The notes: a model not told the origin generated them from the sequence alone. 64,000 nucleotides of DNA from Haladaptatus paucihalophilus DX253 (GCF_000376445.1 NZ_AQXI01000001.1:900962-964961), one strand, 5' to 3'; positions 26,783 through 34,552 are shown, counted from the first letter of the stretch. Program-made: numbers and translations.

Positions 26783-26802
26783 GGTTATCGACTTTGATAA
26801 CC
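26783..26802. promoter_or_regulatory. inverted-repeat operator in the promoter of the winged-helix gene
   Basis: GGTTATC, six bases, GATAACC: a perfect 7-bp inverted repeat. On the minus strand it lies between an A/T-rich TATA-like box (about 26804-26813) and the ATG at 26781, so a bound protein would cover the transcription start. This is the classic layout for self-repression by an ArsR-like dimer. Binding itself is inferred. Confidence 0.6.
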
Positions 26803-26949
26803 AGACCATAAAAAGATACCGTCACCGTTCCTCTAGAAACTTATCATGAGAAAATTTGAATTGTAGAGAGCTGCACTCGACGGAAAAGCGAATCTCCCTC
26901 GACAGCCGTCGGCGGAACAGTAAAGTGGACTCCAACAGGAGAACCAGTC

Positions 26950-27360
26950 ATGTCAAAAACTGTTTCTGCGTTGCAGGTGTTGGTCTTCCGACTTGAAGAC
27001 AAACAGTACTGTATCGATATAGCACATATCGACGAAATTGTCGATAGACACGAATTGACTAAGCTTCCCGATTCGAAGCCGCACGTCGAAGGCGTCATGG
27101 ACCTCCGTGGCACGACGACGACTATCGTCAATCCGAAGACGGTGCTCGGATTGTCCGGCTCGGGGACCGGGAACCGCGTTATCGTCTTCGAGACGGAGGA
27201 CGAACGGAGCATCGGGTGGGTCATCGACGAGGTGAATCAGGTCATCAGTCTGGACGATGTAGAGGTGGACGAGTCGGTCGAGAGCCAGTCGGTTCACGGC
27301 GTCATTCGACAGGACGGCGAGTTCATCATCTGGGTAAAGCCCTCCGCAATCAACGTCTGA
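26950..27360 (+). CDS. cheW: CheW coupling protein, second copy
   Basis: 136-residue CheW: VLVFRLEDKQYCIDIAHIDEIV, then HVEGVMDLRGTTTTIVNPKTVLGL, then IGWVIDEVNQVISL (quoted in part). It is shorter than the CheW at 5129, which has a C-terminal extension. It may serve a subset of transducers. It lies alone on the plus strand, divergent from the winged-helix gene and facing a 517-bp spacer before the glycan island, so it marks the end of the motility region. Confidence 0.94.
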   Translation: MSKTVSALQVLVFRLEDKQYCIDIAHIDEIVDRHELTKLPDSKPHVEGVMDLRGTTTTIVNPKTVLGLSGSGTGNRVIVFETEDERSIGWVIDEVNQVISLDDVEVDESVESQSVHGVIRQDGEFIIWVKPSAINV

Positions 27361-27666
27361 GAGTGACAGGTCGCAACGAACTCGAGGGTCTCGTCTCATC
27401 CCGTTCTACCGTGCCCATTTGCCGCCGGTTTCCGCATCGAGCGCGACTTTTCGTAGATGGGCGGTACCCGATATCGGTAGGTCCGTCCGCTCGACGAATT
27501 GCTTCCCGGGTCAGCGACTCGAAAGTAGTGAAACCGTAATCGTGAGCACCGAACGTTTTCCGAAGTCTATCGCTGGTACGACCGGTGTTCGGCCCGGCGG
27601 CGAGAATCGCGGGTACGACCATCTTGGCGGGTCCTAAGACCGTCCTTCGTCGTGGTCAGTATGCGT

Positions 27667-27675
27667 ATAACAAAG
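27667..27675 (+). promoter_or_regulatory. ATAACAAAG element 1
   Basis: Exact copy, 211 bp before glmS and 89 bp (centre to ATG) before the first of two leader frames. Its distance makes it less promoter-like than other copies, unless transcription starts near 27700 and the mRNA has a long leader. Confidence 0.6.
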
Positions 27676-27759
27676 AGGCAAAACGGGTATTCGTAATTAC
27701 CGTTCAACCCCCGATGCCGGACACCGGGGGGAGCTGAACACAGCAGAGGCGAGTTACCT

Positions 27760-27846
27760 ATGAGATTCCCGAACGCTAGACGAACAGTCTATCGAAGTCG
27801 CACCGTCCATCGGAACAAACACCAGCTATCGCTTCGTCGGCAATGA
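27760..27846 (+). CDS. possible 28-codon leader frame before glmS
   Basis: ATG AGA TTC ... CAA TGA. The product is basic (MRFPNARRTVYRS...). Its TGA overlaps the ATG of the next short frame as ATGA. No conserved motif is seen. It could be a real minicistron in the glmS leader or a chance frame; the chained overlaps are the only argument for reality. Confidence 0.3.
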   Translation: MRFPNARRTVYRSRTVHRNKHQLSLRRQ

Positions 27847-27878
27847 GTGACAACAACTTCTCGGAGGTATTCGGCTAA
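27843..27878 (+). CDS. possible 11-codon minicistron coupled to glmS
   Basis: Encodes MSDNNFSEVFG and ends in TAA whose last base is the A of the glmS ATG (TAATG). Ribosomes terminating here could reinitiate directly on glmS. A role in controlling glmS by amino-sugar or translation status is speculation. Confidence 0.35.
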   Translation: MSDNNFSEVFG

Positions 27879-29698
27879 TGTGTGGTATCATCGCCCGAGT
27901 TGGCGAAACGAAAGACGCTGTGGACGAACTGCTCGTCGGTCTCGAAAACCTCGAATATCGGGGCTACGATTCGGCCGGGCTGGCCGTGAAAAACGGCAGT
28001 GGTCCCGCGGTCTTCAAACGCGAAGGACAGATTTCCCACCTGAAGGACATGCTGATAGACGAGGTGCCTGCGGGCGGACTCGGTATCGGTCACACACGGT
28101 GGAGTACGCACGGTCCGCCGACCGACGAAAACGCACACCCGCACACCGGTTGCGCCGGGCAGGTCGCCGTCGTTCACAACGGCATCATCGAGAACTACGA
28201 ATCGCTCCGGGCGGAGCTTTCGGACCGCGGTCATACGTTCGAGAGCGACACCGACACCGAAGTGATTCCCCATCTCGTCGAGGAGCACCTCGACCGAGGG
28301 GCGACGCCGGAACAGGCGTTCCGACGGACTATCCGTCGGCTCTCGGGAAGCTACGCCGTCGCGATGTTGGTCGAGGGAAGCGACGCGGTGTACGCGACTC
28401 GCTCGGGGTCGCCGCTCGTCCTCGGCGTCCAGGACGGCACGTACTTCCTCGCAAGTGACGTTCCCGCGTTTCTGGATTTCACCGACGACGTGATATTCCT
28501 CGACGACGGGGATGTCGTCGTTATCGAACCGGGCGGCCACGAGATAACGAAACTCGACGGCACGCCGGTCGAACGAGCCGTCCAGACCGTCGATTGGGAC
28601 CCCCAAGACGCCGGGAAGGGTGGCTACGAGCACTACATGCTCAAGGAGATTCACGAGCAACCGACGGCGCTTCGTCAGACGCTTCGAGGACGTATCGAAC
28701 ACGTCACTGGCGACATCTCCCTTGAGGACTTCCCGGAGGGGACGTTCGACGGAATTCGGCGCGTCCAGTTCGTCGCCTGCGGGACGTCCTACCACGCCGG
28801 GCTCGCCGGAAGCCACTTCATCGAGAGTCGCGGCGTCCCGTCGCAGACGTTCCTCGCCAGCGAGTACGCCGTCTCGACGCCACCGGTCGACGACGAAACG
28901 CTCGTTATCGGCGTCACGCAGAGCGGCGAAACCGCTGATACCCTTTCGGCGTTGCGACGTGCGAACGCGAGCGGCGCACGGACGCTCGCACTGACGAACG
29001 TCATCGGTTCGACCGCCGCCCGCGAGTGCGACGATGCACTGTTCATCCGCGCCGGTCCGGAGATCGGCGTCGCCGCCACGAAGACGTTCTCCTCACAGGT
29101 CGCGTCGGTGTCCCTCCTCGGCGAACGAATCGTCCGGGACGTCGTTGGCCATCGGAGCGAGGACATCGAAGCGGTGTTGTCCGCATTCGCCGACCTTCCC
29201 GACCACGTTCAACAAATCCTCGACTTCACGAAGGCCCATCGTATCGCGAAACGGTATCACGACAGCGATGCCTACTTCTTCATCGGCCGCGGGACGGCTT
29301 TCCCGGTCGCGTTGGAAGGGGCGCTCAAATTCAAGGAGATATCGTACGAACACGCGGAGGGCTTCGCGGCGGGCGAGTTGAAACACGGACCGTTGGCGTT
29401 GGTAACGCCGACGACCCCGGTATTCGCGGTGTTCGACGGCCAGAACGACGAAAAGACGCTCAGCAACGTCAAGGAAGTAGAGGCCCGTGGCGCACCGGTT
29501 ATCGCGGTCACGAGCGATGCAAACGAGACGGTTTCCCAGCACGTGGATGACGTGTTAACGATTCCGGACACGCATCCCGACGTGGCGGGGGTCCTCGCCA
29601 ACGTGCAATTGCAACTGCTCTCGTACCACGCTGCTGCCCTGCTCGACAGACCCATCGACAAACCACGCAACCTAGCGAAGAGCGTGACTGTCGAATGA
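27878..29698 (+). CDS. glmS: glutamine-fructose-6-phosphate aminotransferase (GlmS)
   Basis: 606 residues. Class II glutamine amidotransferase domain with N-terminal nucleophile Cys2 (MCGIIARVG), and GHTRWSTHG and HNGIIENY for glutamine binding. Then two SIS domains with ACGTSYHAGLAG and TQSGETADTLSAL for fructose-6-phosphate, ending in KPRNLAKSVTVE. It makes glucosamine-6-phosphate, first committed step to UDP-GlcNAc. Position at the head of the glycan island fits supply of UDP-GlcNAc to the operon at 43-49 kb and to archaellin and S-layer glycans. Length is normal for the family. Confidence 0.97.
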   Translation: MCGIIARVGETKDAVDELLVGLENLEYRGYDSAGLAVKNGSGPAVFKREGQISHLKDMLIDEVPAGGLGIGHTRWSTHGPPTDENAHPHTGCAGQVAVVHNGIIENYESLRAELSDRGHTFESDTDTEVIPHLVEEHLDRGATPEQAFRRTIRRLSGSYAVAMLVEGSDAVYATRSGSPLVLGVQDGTYFLASDVPAFLDFTDDVIFLDDGDVVVIEPGGHEITKLDGTPVERAVQTVDWDPQDAGKGGYEHYMLKEIHEQPTALRQTLRGRIEHVTGDISLEDFPEGTFDGIRRVQFVACGTSYHAGLAGSHFIESRGVPSQTFLASEYAVSTPPVDDETLVIGVTQSGETADTLSALRRANASGARTLALTNVIGSTAARECDDALFIRAGPEIGVAATKTFSSQVASVSLLGERIVRDVVGHRSEDIEAVLSAFADLPDHVQQILDFTKAHRIAKRYHDSDAYFFIGRGTAFPVALEGALKFKEISYEHAEGFAAGELKHGPLALVTPTTPVFAVFDGQNDEKTLSNVKEVEARGAPVIAVTSDANETVSQHVDDVLTIPDTHPDVAGVLANVQLQLLSYHAAALLDRPIDKPRNLAKSVTVE

Positions 29699-29786
29699 GG
29701 CGGTCGGGTAATCCTCGCTTACCCACCAGAACGAAACTGAACGGTCGGCGCGGTTTAATCGCAGTCCGACCGCATTTTCGACACAT

Positions 29787-30746
29787 ATGAACGCCGTCGT
29801 CCTCTCTCTCGACGCCGAACTCGCATGGGGGTATCACGACTTCGAAGAGGTACCCGAACACGTCGAGAGCGCTCGCACATCGTGGTCGCGGCTCCTCGCA
29901 CTGTTCGACGAGTTCAACGTCCCGGCCACGTGGGCCGTCGTTGGCCATCTCTTTCTCGACTCGTGTGACGGCACACATGCGGGGCATCCGACGTCGACCG
30001 GCGACTGGTTCGACCGAGACCCCGGCGGCGTTGCGGCACAACACCCGCTCTGGTTCGGCGACGGACTCGTCGATTCCATCGTCGATGCCGACGCGAACCA
30101 CGAAATCGGCTGCCATACGTTCTCCCACGTCGAGTTCGGTGACGAGGAAACCGACCGCGAGGTGGCCGTCGCGGAAGCACGGACGGGGTTGGAGGTGGCG
30201 GACGATGCGGGACACACCCTCGAATCGTTCGTCTTTCCGCGGAACAACATCGGCCACCGGGACGTGCTCGCCGCCTACGGCTTCACCTGCTACCGCGGCG
30301 AAAGACCGGAACTCTGGTACGACGGGTCGCGCTTCGACTCGCTGGGTAAGCTCATCGACCTGACCGTGAGCAAGACGAACCCGCCGCTGGTCGACCCCGA
30401 GGTGGACGAGTACGGACTGGTGAACATCCCCGCGTCGATGTTCCTGTTCGGCTACGAGGGACGGGTTCGGACCGTCACGGAACGGCTCTGGGACGACCCG
30501 CTCGTCCGGTCGGCCAAACGGGGCATCGACCGCGCCGCCGACGCCGAGGACGGGATTTTCCACCTCTGGATGCACCCGAACAACTTCACGGAGGAGCGGG
30601 ATTTCGAGCGGTTGCGAACCATCCTCGAACACCTCGCCGCCCGGCGCGACGAGGCCAGACTGCAAGTCCGGACGATGGGGGACGTCGCCGGTGAGATTCG
30701 CGGTGTCGACCCCGCGACGACGCGGACGCCCATCGGTCCGCGGTAA
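29787..30746 (+). CDS. NodB-type polysaccharide deacetylase
   Basis: 319 residues. Early catalytic aspartate D9 (VLSLDAELAWGY), metal-binding H110-x3-H114 (EIGCHTFSHVEF), and FVFPRNNIGHRDVLAAYGF as motif 3; the late IFHLWMHPNNF matches the C-terminal histidine motif. Such enzymes remove N- or O-acetyl groups from glycans. No signal peptide is visible, so a lipid- or nucleotide-linked precursor on the cytoplasmic side is plausible. It has its own TATA-like box (ggtttaatc) about 30 bp upstream and no ATAACAAAG element. Confidence 0.9.
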   Translation: MNAVVLSLDAELAWGYHDFEEVPEHVESARTSWSRLLALFDEFNVPATWAVVGHLFLDSCDGTHAGHPTSTGDWFDRDPGGVAAQHPLWFGDGLVDSIVDADANHEIGCHTFSHVEFGDEETDREVAVAEARTGLEVADDAGHTLESFVFPRNNIGHRDVLAAYGFTCYRGERPELWYDGSRFDSLGKLIDLTVSKTNPPLVDPEVDEYGLVNIPASMFLFGYEGRVRTVTERLWDDPLVRSAKRGIDRAADAEDGIFHLWMHPNNFTEERDFERLRTILEHLAARRDEARLQVRTMGDVAGEIRGVDPATTRTPIGPR

Positions 30747-31015
30747 CCGTTCGGTGGGTTCGCTTTTCGCGGATGCGTTTTCACGGCTTCCCAGCGGCGC
30801 GTCGGTCGGGACTGCGCGGATGTGGCTGACGCTATCGACACCGACCACTTTTCGGGGGCGAGTACGGTCGCGGCTCGCTTCGCTCGCCGTCCCCGGTGCG
30901 ATGACTTCGAGCGTCGTTCGTTGTTCGCATCCGGCGGCCGGTCACGCACACCCATCCCGACGAATCGACGAGGAAAATTTCGAGTAGACCGAGCCGGAAC
31001 GCCTGAAATCAGCCC

Positions 31016-31024
31016 ATAACAAAG
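31016..31024 (+). promoter_or_regulatory. ATAACAAAG element 2
   Basis: Exact copy, centre 67 bp before the ATG of the phosphodiesterase gene at 31087. A hairpin lies between the two, so the transcript, if it starts near 31050, would begin with that hairpin. Confidence 0.65.
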
Positions 31025-31055
31025 CGAATCCCGGTGGTGAATCCGAGAGAGCCAC

Positions 31056-31071
31056 GGGCAGGCATCTGCCC
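31056..31071 (+). other. 6-bp stem hairpin in the 31087 leader
   Basis: GGGCAG-GCAT-CTGCCC, perfect stem with four-base loop, 15 bp before the ATG. It could limit ribosome access or act as a protein site. No T-tract follows, so it is not a terminator. Confidence 0.4.
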
Positions 31072-31086
31072 CGGCAACGATAACCT

Positions 31087-32673
31087 ATGTCGATGGAAAC
31101 TGCGAGCCCGGAGCGGGCGTTCGTCCTCGGACTGGACGGCGTCCCATGGGATTTGATTCGCCGATGGACAGGGGAAGGAAAGCTACCGAACTTCGCTCGG
31201 TTGCTCGAAGAGGGGGCCGCCGGACCGCTCACGAGCACGACACCGGACGCGACGCCGCTCGCGTGGCCGACGATCGCCACGGGTGTATGGCCCGACAAGC
31301 ACGGGCTGTACGGCTTTCAGCATCTGGAGAAGGGGTACACCCACCGAATGAACACCAGTGCGGACGTTCGTCGGCCGGAACTCTGGGACATCATCTCGCC
31401 CGCCGTCGTCGGCAACGTTCCGATGACCTACCCGGCGAGCGACATCGACGGGTCGCTCGTCACGGGGATGATGACGCCGGAGATGGACGACGGATTTACC
31501 CACCCGCCCGAACTCGCGGACGAAATCAAAGACACCATCTCCGACTATCGAATCGGACTGTCGTGGGACGAGTACCGCGACCGCCCCGACGAGTTCCGCG
31601 AGGAACTGTCGAAACTGCTCGACACGCGGCGGACCCTGATGCGACGGCTGATGGAGGAAGACTGGCGCCTGTTCTTTTTCGTCTACACCGCGCCGGACCG
31701 CCTCCAGCACCTCATTTGGGAGGACGACGTGCTCCTCGAACACTACCGCGAACTCGACGCCATCCTCGGCGAGGTGATGGAGTACCTCGAATCCCGCGAT
31801 GCGGTGTTGTTCGTCGTCTCCGACCACGGCTTCGGCCCGATTTCGCGGTTCGTCTTCCTCAACACGCTCCTCGAACGCGAGAACCTGCTGATGCGGAAGA
31901 GCGGCGACGGAACGCGGGGGACGCTCGCCAAAGTCGGGTTGACGAAGGACCGCATCGAGGGGTTGATCTCTCGCCTCGGCATCAACGAGAAGACGCTCAT
32001 CGAACACCTACCGCGGCAACTGGTCGATTCGGTCGCCGGCCACGTTCCCGGAGACCACAACCTCTACGACGTCGATTTCAGCGAGACGGTCGCGTTCGCT
32101 CACGGGTCGGGTAACGTCTACGTCAACGACACCATGCGATTCGACCCCGGCGTCGTCTCGCCATCTGACGTACCCGCACTCAAGGAGGACCTCCGTTCGT
32201 TGTTCGAGGGGTTGACCGACCCCGAAACGGACGAGGAGGCGTTGAACGTCTACGACGGCGACGAACTGTTCCCGACCGACCCCTACTCGCCAGACCTCGT
32301 GGTGAAGGGCGACGAGGAGTACGAGACGGCGGTGTCGCTGACGCGCTCGGTGTTCTCCGACAGTGGCAGCAAAGTCGCCAGCCACCGTCCCGAGGGAATC
32401 TTCTTCGCGTGGGGAGCGAGCGTCGAGGCCGAATCGACGCCCACCGACGCGACCGTCGCGGACGTGGCGCCGACGCTTCTTCACTCCCTCGACGAAGCGG
32501 TTCCGTCTGACGCCGACGGTCGCGTCCTAAAGGAGATATTCCACTCGCGGTCGAAACCCGGTCGCCGCGCCGTTTCACAGCGTGATTACGGCGATTCCGA
32601 GTCCTCCGATGCCGTCGAAGCGGACTTCGACGACGTGGAGGACAGACTCCGCGGACTGGGGTATATGGAATGA
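31087..32673 (+). CDS. alkaline-phosphatase-superfamily phosphodiesterase (type I PDE/nucleotide pyrophosphatase)
   Basis: 528 residues of the type I phosphodiesterase/nucleotide pyrophosphatase group. The first metal aspartate is in FVLGLDGVPWDL, the nucleophile threonine is in LAWPTIATGVWPDKHGLYGF, and later metal residues are in FVVSDHGFGP and the His motif near ASHRPEGIFFAWG. There is no signal peptide, unlike many secreted members, so action on a cytoplasmic or membrane-facing nucleotide- or lipid-linked sugar is likely. A paralogue of similar length lies at 53244, also preceded by ATAACAAAG. Its stop overlaps the epimerase start (ATGA). Confidence 0.88.
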   Translation: MSMETASPERAFVLGLDGVPWDLIRRWTGEGKLPNFARLLEEGAAGPLTSTTPDATPLAWPTIATGVWPDKHGLYGFQHLEKGYTHRMNTSADVRRPELWDIISPAVVGNVPMTYPASDIDGSLVTGMMTPEMDDGFTHPPELADEIKDTISDYRIGLSWDEYRDRPDEFREELSKLLDTRRTLMRRLMEEDWRLFFFVYTAPDRLQHLIWEDDVLLEHYRELDAILGEVMEYLESRDAVLFVVSDHGFGPISRFVFLNTLLERENLLMRKSGDGTRGTLAKVGLTKDRIEGLISRLGINEKTLIEHLPRQLVDSVAGHVPGDHNLYDVDFSETVAFAHGSGNVYVNDTMRFDPGVVSPSDVPALKEDLRSLFEGLTDPETDEEALNVYDGDELFPTDPYSPDLVVKGDEEYETAVSLTRSVFSDSGSKVASHRPEGIFFAWGASVEAESTPTDATVADVAPTLLHSLDEAVPSDADGRVLKEIFHSRSKPGRRAVSQRDYGDSESSDAVEADFDDVEDRLRGLGYME

Positions 32674-33617
32674 CCGAGGGTTCCGCTTCGACACCTCGAA
32701 CGGCACCACGCGACCGAACGATTCTCATTACGGGCGGTGCGGGCTTCGTCGGCAGTCACCTCGCCGAGTCCCTCGCACGCGACAACGACGTTCGAATCCT
32801 CGACGATTTCTCCACCGGAAAGCGCGGCAACGTCCCGGCGGACGCCACGCTCATCGAGGGCGACGTCCGCGACCCGGAAGCCGTCGCCGAAGCGATGGCC
32901 GACGTCGATATCGTCTTTCACGAGGCCGCGATGGTCAGCGTCTCCCGGTCGGTCGAACACCCGCTTCGAAGCCACGCCGTCACCGGAAACGGTTCCCTGG
33001 TCGTCCTCGACCGCGCCCGGCGCGAGGATGCACGCGTCGTCCTCGCCTCCAGCGCCGCGGTGTACGGCCACCCCGACGCCGTTCCGGTCGTCGAATCCGA
33101 GCACAAGCGACCCACCTCGCCGTACGGCATCGACAAGCTGACCGCCGACCAGTACGCCCGCCGATTTTCGGACCTCTACGGGATTGAGACGGTCACCCTC
33201 CGCTACTTCAACGTCTACGGCCCGCGCCAGAACCCGGAGTACAGCGCGGTCGTCCGAACCTTCCTCGACCAAGCGCGCCGAGGCGAGGACATCACCATCC
33301 AAGGCGACGGCACCCAAACCCGCGATTTCGTCCACGTGGACGACGTGGTGCAGGCGAACTGCCGCGCCGCCACGACCGACCGGACCGGCGAAGCGTTCAA
33401 CGTCGGTACCGGCGAAAGCGTTACGATTCGAGAGCTCGCCGAGACGATTCGTTCGGTCACCGACTCCTCCTCGGATATCGTTCACACCGACCCCAGACCG
33501 GGCGACATCGACCACAGCAGGGCGGACATTACGAAGGCGAGAACCGCACTCGGCTACGAACCGACCGTCTCGTTGTCAGACGGCCTCGCCGAACTGGTCG
33601 AAGGACCGACGGTCTGA
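32670..33617 (+). CDS. NAD-dependent sugar epimerase/dehydratase (GalE-like SDR)
   Basis: 315-residue extended short-chain dehydrogenase. Nucleotide motif GGAGFVGSHL near the N-terminus, catalytic Y152-x3-K156 (SPYGIDK), and RYFNVYGPRQNP for substrate binding. It resembles UDP-glucose or UDP-GlcNAc 4-epimerases; the exact sugar is not determinable. It is translationally coupled to the phosphodiesterase (ATGA). It is the last gene of the plus-strand unit begun by element 2; 32 bp after its stop comes the next element, which heads the tRNA-like gene. Confidence 0.9.
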   Translation: MTEGSASTPRTAPRDRTILITGGAGFVGSHLAESLARDNDVRILDDFSTGKRGNVPADATLIEGDVRDPEAVAEAMADVDIVFHEAAMVSVSRSVEHPLRSHAVTGNGSLVVLDRARREDARVVLASSAAVYGHPDAVPVVESEHKRPTSPYGIDKLTADQYARRFSDLYGIETVTLRYFNVYGPRQNPEYSAVVRTFLDQARRGEDITIQGDGTQTRDFVHVDDVVQANCRAATTDRTGEAFNVGTGESVTIRELAETIRSVTDSSSDIVHTDPRPGDIDHSRADITKARTALGYEPTVSLSDGLAELVEGPTV

Positions 33618-33648
33618 TCGACGCCTTTCGAGCGGTTCAGGGACGCCA

Positions 33649-33657
33649 TAACAAAGT
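33649..33657 (+). promoter_or_regulatory. ATAACAAAG element 3, before the tRNA-like gene
   Basis: Exact copy whose centre is 31 bp before the first base of the tRNA-like acceptor stem. Because a tRNA has no coding leader, this spacing is the best clue that the element acts as a promoter at about -31. Confidence 0.7.
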
Positions 33658-33683
33658 TACTCTCGCTCCTCGTAAGGAGTGTG

Positions 33684-33766
33684 GAAGGGTGGCTCAGTGG
33701 TAGAGCACCACCGACTCGTCGGTGGGAGCTTGATAGGCTTCGCGTGGTTCGAATCCCGCCCCTTCC
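33684..33766 (+). tRNA. tRNA-like gene, unusual or degenerate
   Basis: Perfect 7-bp acceptor stem (GGAAGGG with CCCTTCC), a normal D-arm (GCTC-AGTGGTA-GAGC) and the T-loop sequence GGTTCGAATCC. The anticodon region CCACCGACTCGTCGGTGG is a palindrome that gives an 8- or 6-base loop instead of 7, so the anticodon is unclear (CGU, threonine, is one reading). A variable arm AGCTT-gat-AGGCT makes the molecule 83 nt, of class II length. The T-stem GCGTGG against CCCGC needs a bulged T. It is either a real but odd tRNA or a pseudogene. Confidence 0.45.
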
Positions 33767-33813
33767 GTTTTTGCGAGGAACGGACGTGACGAGAAAAATC
33801 GAACGCGGGGATT
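33746..33813 (+). repeat. 68-bp direct repeat, copy 1 (overlaps tRNA-like 3' end)
   Basis: Begins GGTTCGAATCCCGCC at the T-loop of the tRNA-like gene and runs through its 3' end into flanking sequence ending CGCGGGGATT. It is identical to 33881-33948 at an offset of 135 bp. Duplication of a tRNA 3' end is the usual mark of site-specific integration or its scar. Confidence 0.85.
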
Positions 33814-33880
33814 CGAATCCTGCCAGCGGCACGCCCGCGCACGTCGAACGTCAGTGAGACGAGCAGGAACCGTTGGCTTC

Positions 33881-33948
33881 GGTTCGAATCCCGCCCCTTC
33901 CGTTTTTGCGAGGAACGGACGTGACGAGAAAAATCGAACGCGGGGATT
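33881..33948 (+). repeat. 68-bp direct repeat, copy 2
   Basis: Exact second copy of 33746-33813, including CCCTTCC and the following flank. The 67 bp between copies hold no gene. After this copy the sequence turns A/T-rich. Confidence 0.85.
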
Positions 33949-34027
33949 TGAAGTAAACGAATCACAGCCTCAACACCGACCTCGACGTGATGGGTACACT
34001 GTGAAATACTGTTTTCGTCTCAAATTC

Positions 34028-34084
34028 TACTAAATGCCAATGTGTGACACTGATTGCTACTAAAAAGTACTAAATAGTACTATT
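34028..34084. repeat. TACTAAA iterated motif in an A/T-rich stretch
   Basis: TACTAAA at 34028, 34058 and 34068 plus TACTATT at 34078. Two AGTACT palindromes (34066-34071 and 34076-34081) are spaced 10 bp. One helical turn between the last three suggests cooperative protein binding, but the protein is unknown. Confidence 0.5.
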
Positions 34085-34190
34085 TCCTATTTTGCGCGGC
34101 GTCCCGGGGGCGAAACCGCTCGGTCGAACGAAACGGGAGCACGGCGGCGACCAACTCGACGCGGCGACGACCGCTGAAGGCGACCGCTCC

Positions 34191-34209
34191 GGTGACGCTT
34201 CGCGTCACC
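34191..34209. other. 8-bp stem hairpin
   Basis: GGTGACGC-TTC-GCGTCACC, perfect stem with three-base loop in the gene-poor region. No T-tract follows on either strand. Confidence 0.5.
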
Positions 34210-34326
34210 GTCGCTCACCGCCGCGCGGTTTCCGTCTCCGTTTCTCCGGTTCCCGTTCCTCAGCCAGTGCTGTCGGTGCCGACCTCCGCATCGACGACCC
34301 CCGCTCACTTCGTTCGCGGGGACAGC

Positions 34327-34360
34327 GGCGGCGGGCGAGTCTGTAAACTCGCCCGCCGCC
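34327..34360. other. 13-bp stem hairpin
   Basis: GGCGGCGGGCGAG, eight-base loop TCTGTAAA, then the exact complement: a 13-bp G/C-only-type stem about 190 bp beyond the end of the flippase gene. It could end or stabilise the flippase operon transcript, or be part of a small RNA. Confidence 0.55.
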
Positions 34361-34552
34361 CGGTCCACCACCGTATCATCGCCCTCGTCCGGTGTGCCAT
34401 CGACTTCGATGGGAGCCACAGCGGAAGGAAAGCGGGCCGATCGGTCACCATCGCGGCGACCGGTCGGCCATTCGTCGAGCGGTCGAGCCTTCGTCGAAAC
34501 TAGGACGGGCGACCGACCGAACGGGACGAAAAGAGTCGGCTGTGACGGTCGC

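Larger units (their letters stand above)
27361..27877. other. 517-bp spacer between cheW and glmS
   Basis: I see no convincing conventional gene here. Frames of 70-107 codons at 27216-27637 have no recognisable sequence and clash with each other. The spacer holds one ATAACAAAG element and two very short frames that lead into glmS by overlapping stop and start codons. The first 300 bp show no feature I can support. Confidence 0.5.
30747..31086. other. 340-bp spacer with glycan-regulon element and hairpin
   Basis: No gene seen. It contains ATAACAAAG at 31016 and a short perfect hairpin at 31056-31071 before the phosphodiesterase gene. The first 260 bp show only unsupported frames. Confidence 0.5.
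33618..34552. other. 935-bp gene-poor region
   Basis: Apart from the tRNA-like gene and the repeats, this region has an A/T-rich stretch with TACTAAA repeats (34028-34084) and two perfect hairpins. Frames at 34087-34419 (minus) and 34092-34503 (plus) are low-complexity and arginine-rich, and I do not accept them as genes. Together the features look like an old integration scar or a site of small RNA production. Confidence 0.5.

Noticed and set aside
29752-29760. Counting the 29787 deacetylase as part of the ATAACAAAG regulon
   Set aside because: It has its own TTTAAT box at normal spacing and no ATAACAAAG in the 88-bp gap; read-through from glmS remains possible.
33684-33766. Calling the tRNA-like gene a normal tRNA-Thr(CGU)
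   Set aside because: The anticodon loop is not seven bases in any good pairing and the T-stem needs a bulge, so identity is left open.
33746-33948. CRISPR-like reading of the repeats
   Set aside because: Only two copies of 68 bp with a tRNA 3' end; no array, leader or cas genes in the window.
34087-34419. 110-codon minus-strand frame in the gene-poor region
   Set aside because: Low-complexity arginine/glycine-rich product that runs through perfect hairpins; no start signal.
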